Below, one piece after another: positions 5,061 to 5,164 of a stretch of DNA of 5,164 nucleotides. The stretch's first letter is position 1, and every line of letters starts with the position of its first letter. The position numbers were made by a program, and so were the translations under genes. The stretch comes from Candidatus Krumholzibacteriota bacterium (GTDB lineage: Bacteria; Krumholzibacteriota; Krumholzibacteriia; Krumholzibacteriales; Krumholzibacteriaceae). The notes below the pieces were generated by a model. The model had not been told where the DNA came from. It worked only from the letters and a program-made list of their open reading frames with translations, and did no database searches. The stretch lies in NCBI GenBank assembly GCA_030630165.1, contig DAOVNN010000225.1, positions 1 through 5,164 on the forward strand, given 5' to 3'.

Positions 5061-5164
5061 ATGGATATCAAGGCGATACAGGATGCTCTGAAGGACAAGG
5101 GAATCGACGGCTGGCTGCTCTACGATTTCCACAACCGCGATCACCTCGCGTACAGGATCCTCGA
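5061..5164 (+). CDS. N-terminus of a probable M24-family (Xaa-Pro peptidase-like) metallopeptidase, 3' end outside window
   Basis: Only 34 codons are visible, too few for catalytic residues. They read MDIKAIQDALKDKGIDGW and then LLYDFHNRDHLAYRIL. The pattern of a short helix, 'KGIDGWLLYDF' and then N-x-x-A-x-R-I-L is typical of the creatinase-type N-terminal domain that starts many M24 peptidases (aminopeptidase P or prolidase type, which cut X-Pro bonds in the cytoplasm using two metal ions). The C-terminal pita-bread catalytic domain must lie beyond 5164. The ATG at 5061 is supported by GGAGG (5048-5052) eight bases upstream and by a promoter at 4969-4997. It is divergent from the methyltransferase. 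Confidence 0.72.
   Translation, partial: MDIKAIQDALKDKGIDGWLLYDFHNRDHLAYRIL

Overview
This looks like a moderately GC-rich bacterial chromosome segment with compact gene spacing and clear AAGGAG-type Shine-Dalgarno sites. It holds two partial housekeeping-type genes at the edges and, between them, three genes on the minus strand. Two lipoproteins of the large, Ig-like, secreted kind ending in a 'FG(F/L)PLWF' segment suggest an uncultured diderm lineage of the FCB type (for example Krumholzibacteriota or relatives). That placement is an impression from protein style, not a test.

Layout from left to right. Positions 2-277 (+) hold the last 91 codons of a gene whose product resembles the C-terminal DHHA1 part of DHH-family phosphoesterases. 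Its stop codon lies in the loop of a strong hairpin (262-291), which also lies just past the convergent gene on the other strand. Positions 330-2237 (-) encode a 635-residue lipoprotein (here 'A'). Positions 2298-3860 (-) encode a 520-residue paralogue (here 'B'). They are tandem duplicates: the same 5' untranslated leader, the same unusually long signal-peptide n-region, one shared Ig-like domain and a long, strongly conserved C-terminal domain. A carries an extra N-terminal Fn3-like domain; B has a short linker with three hexapeptide repeats instead. Positions 4005-4922 (-) encode a class I SAM-dependent methyltransferase with an N-terminal Trm112-like zinc ribbon. Positions 5061-5164 (+) are the start of a probable M24-family (Xaa-Pro peptidase-like) protein.

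The methyltransferase and the M24 gene are divergent. Between them lie two good sigma70-type promoters whose -35 hexamers overlap, inside an imperfect inverted repeat. Methyltransferase, B and A all read leftwards. The 60-base gap between B and A argues for co-transcription of the pair. The 144-base gap between the methyltransferase and B contains a possible separate promoter.

No known defence, CRISPR, mobile or secondary-metabolite system is visible, and there are no RNA genes. The part most likely to be undescribed is the paralogous lipoprotein pair: its C-terminal domain has many invariant polar blocks and may be a divergent class I glutamine-amidotransferase-like fold, but I cannot assign a function. 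No gene-free stretch exceeds 300 bases.
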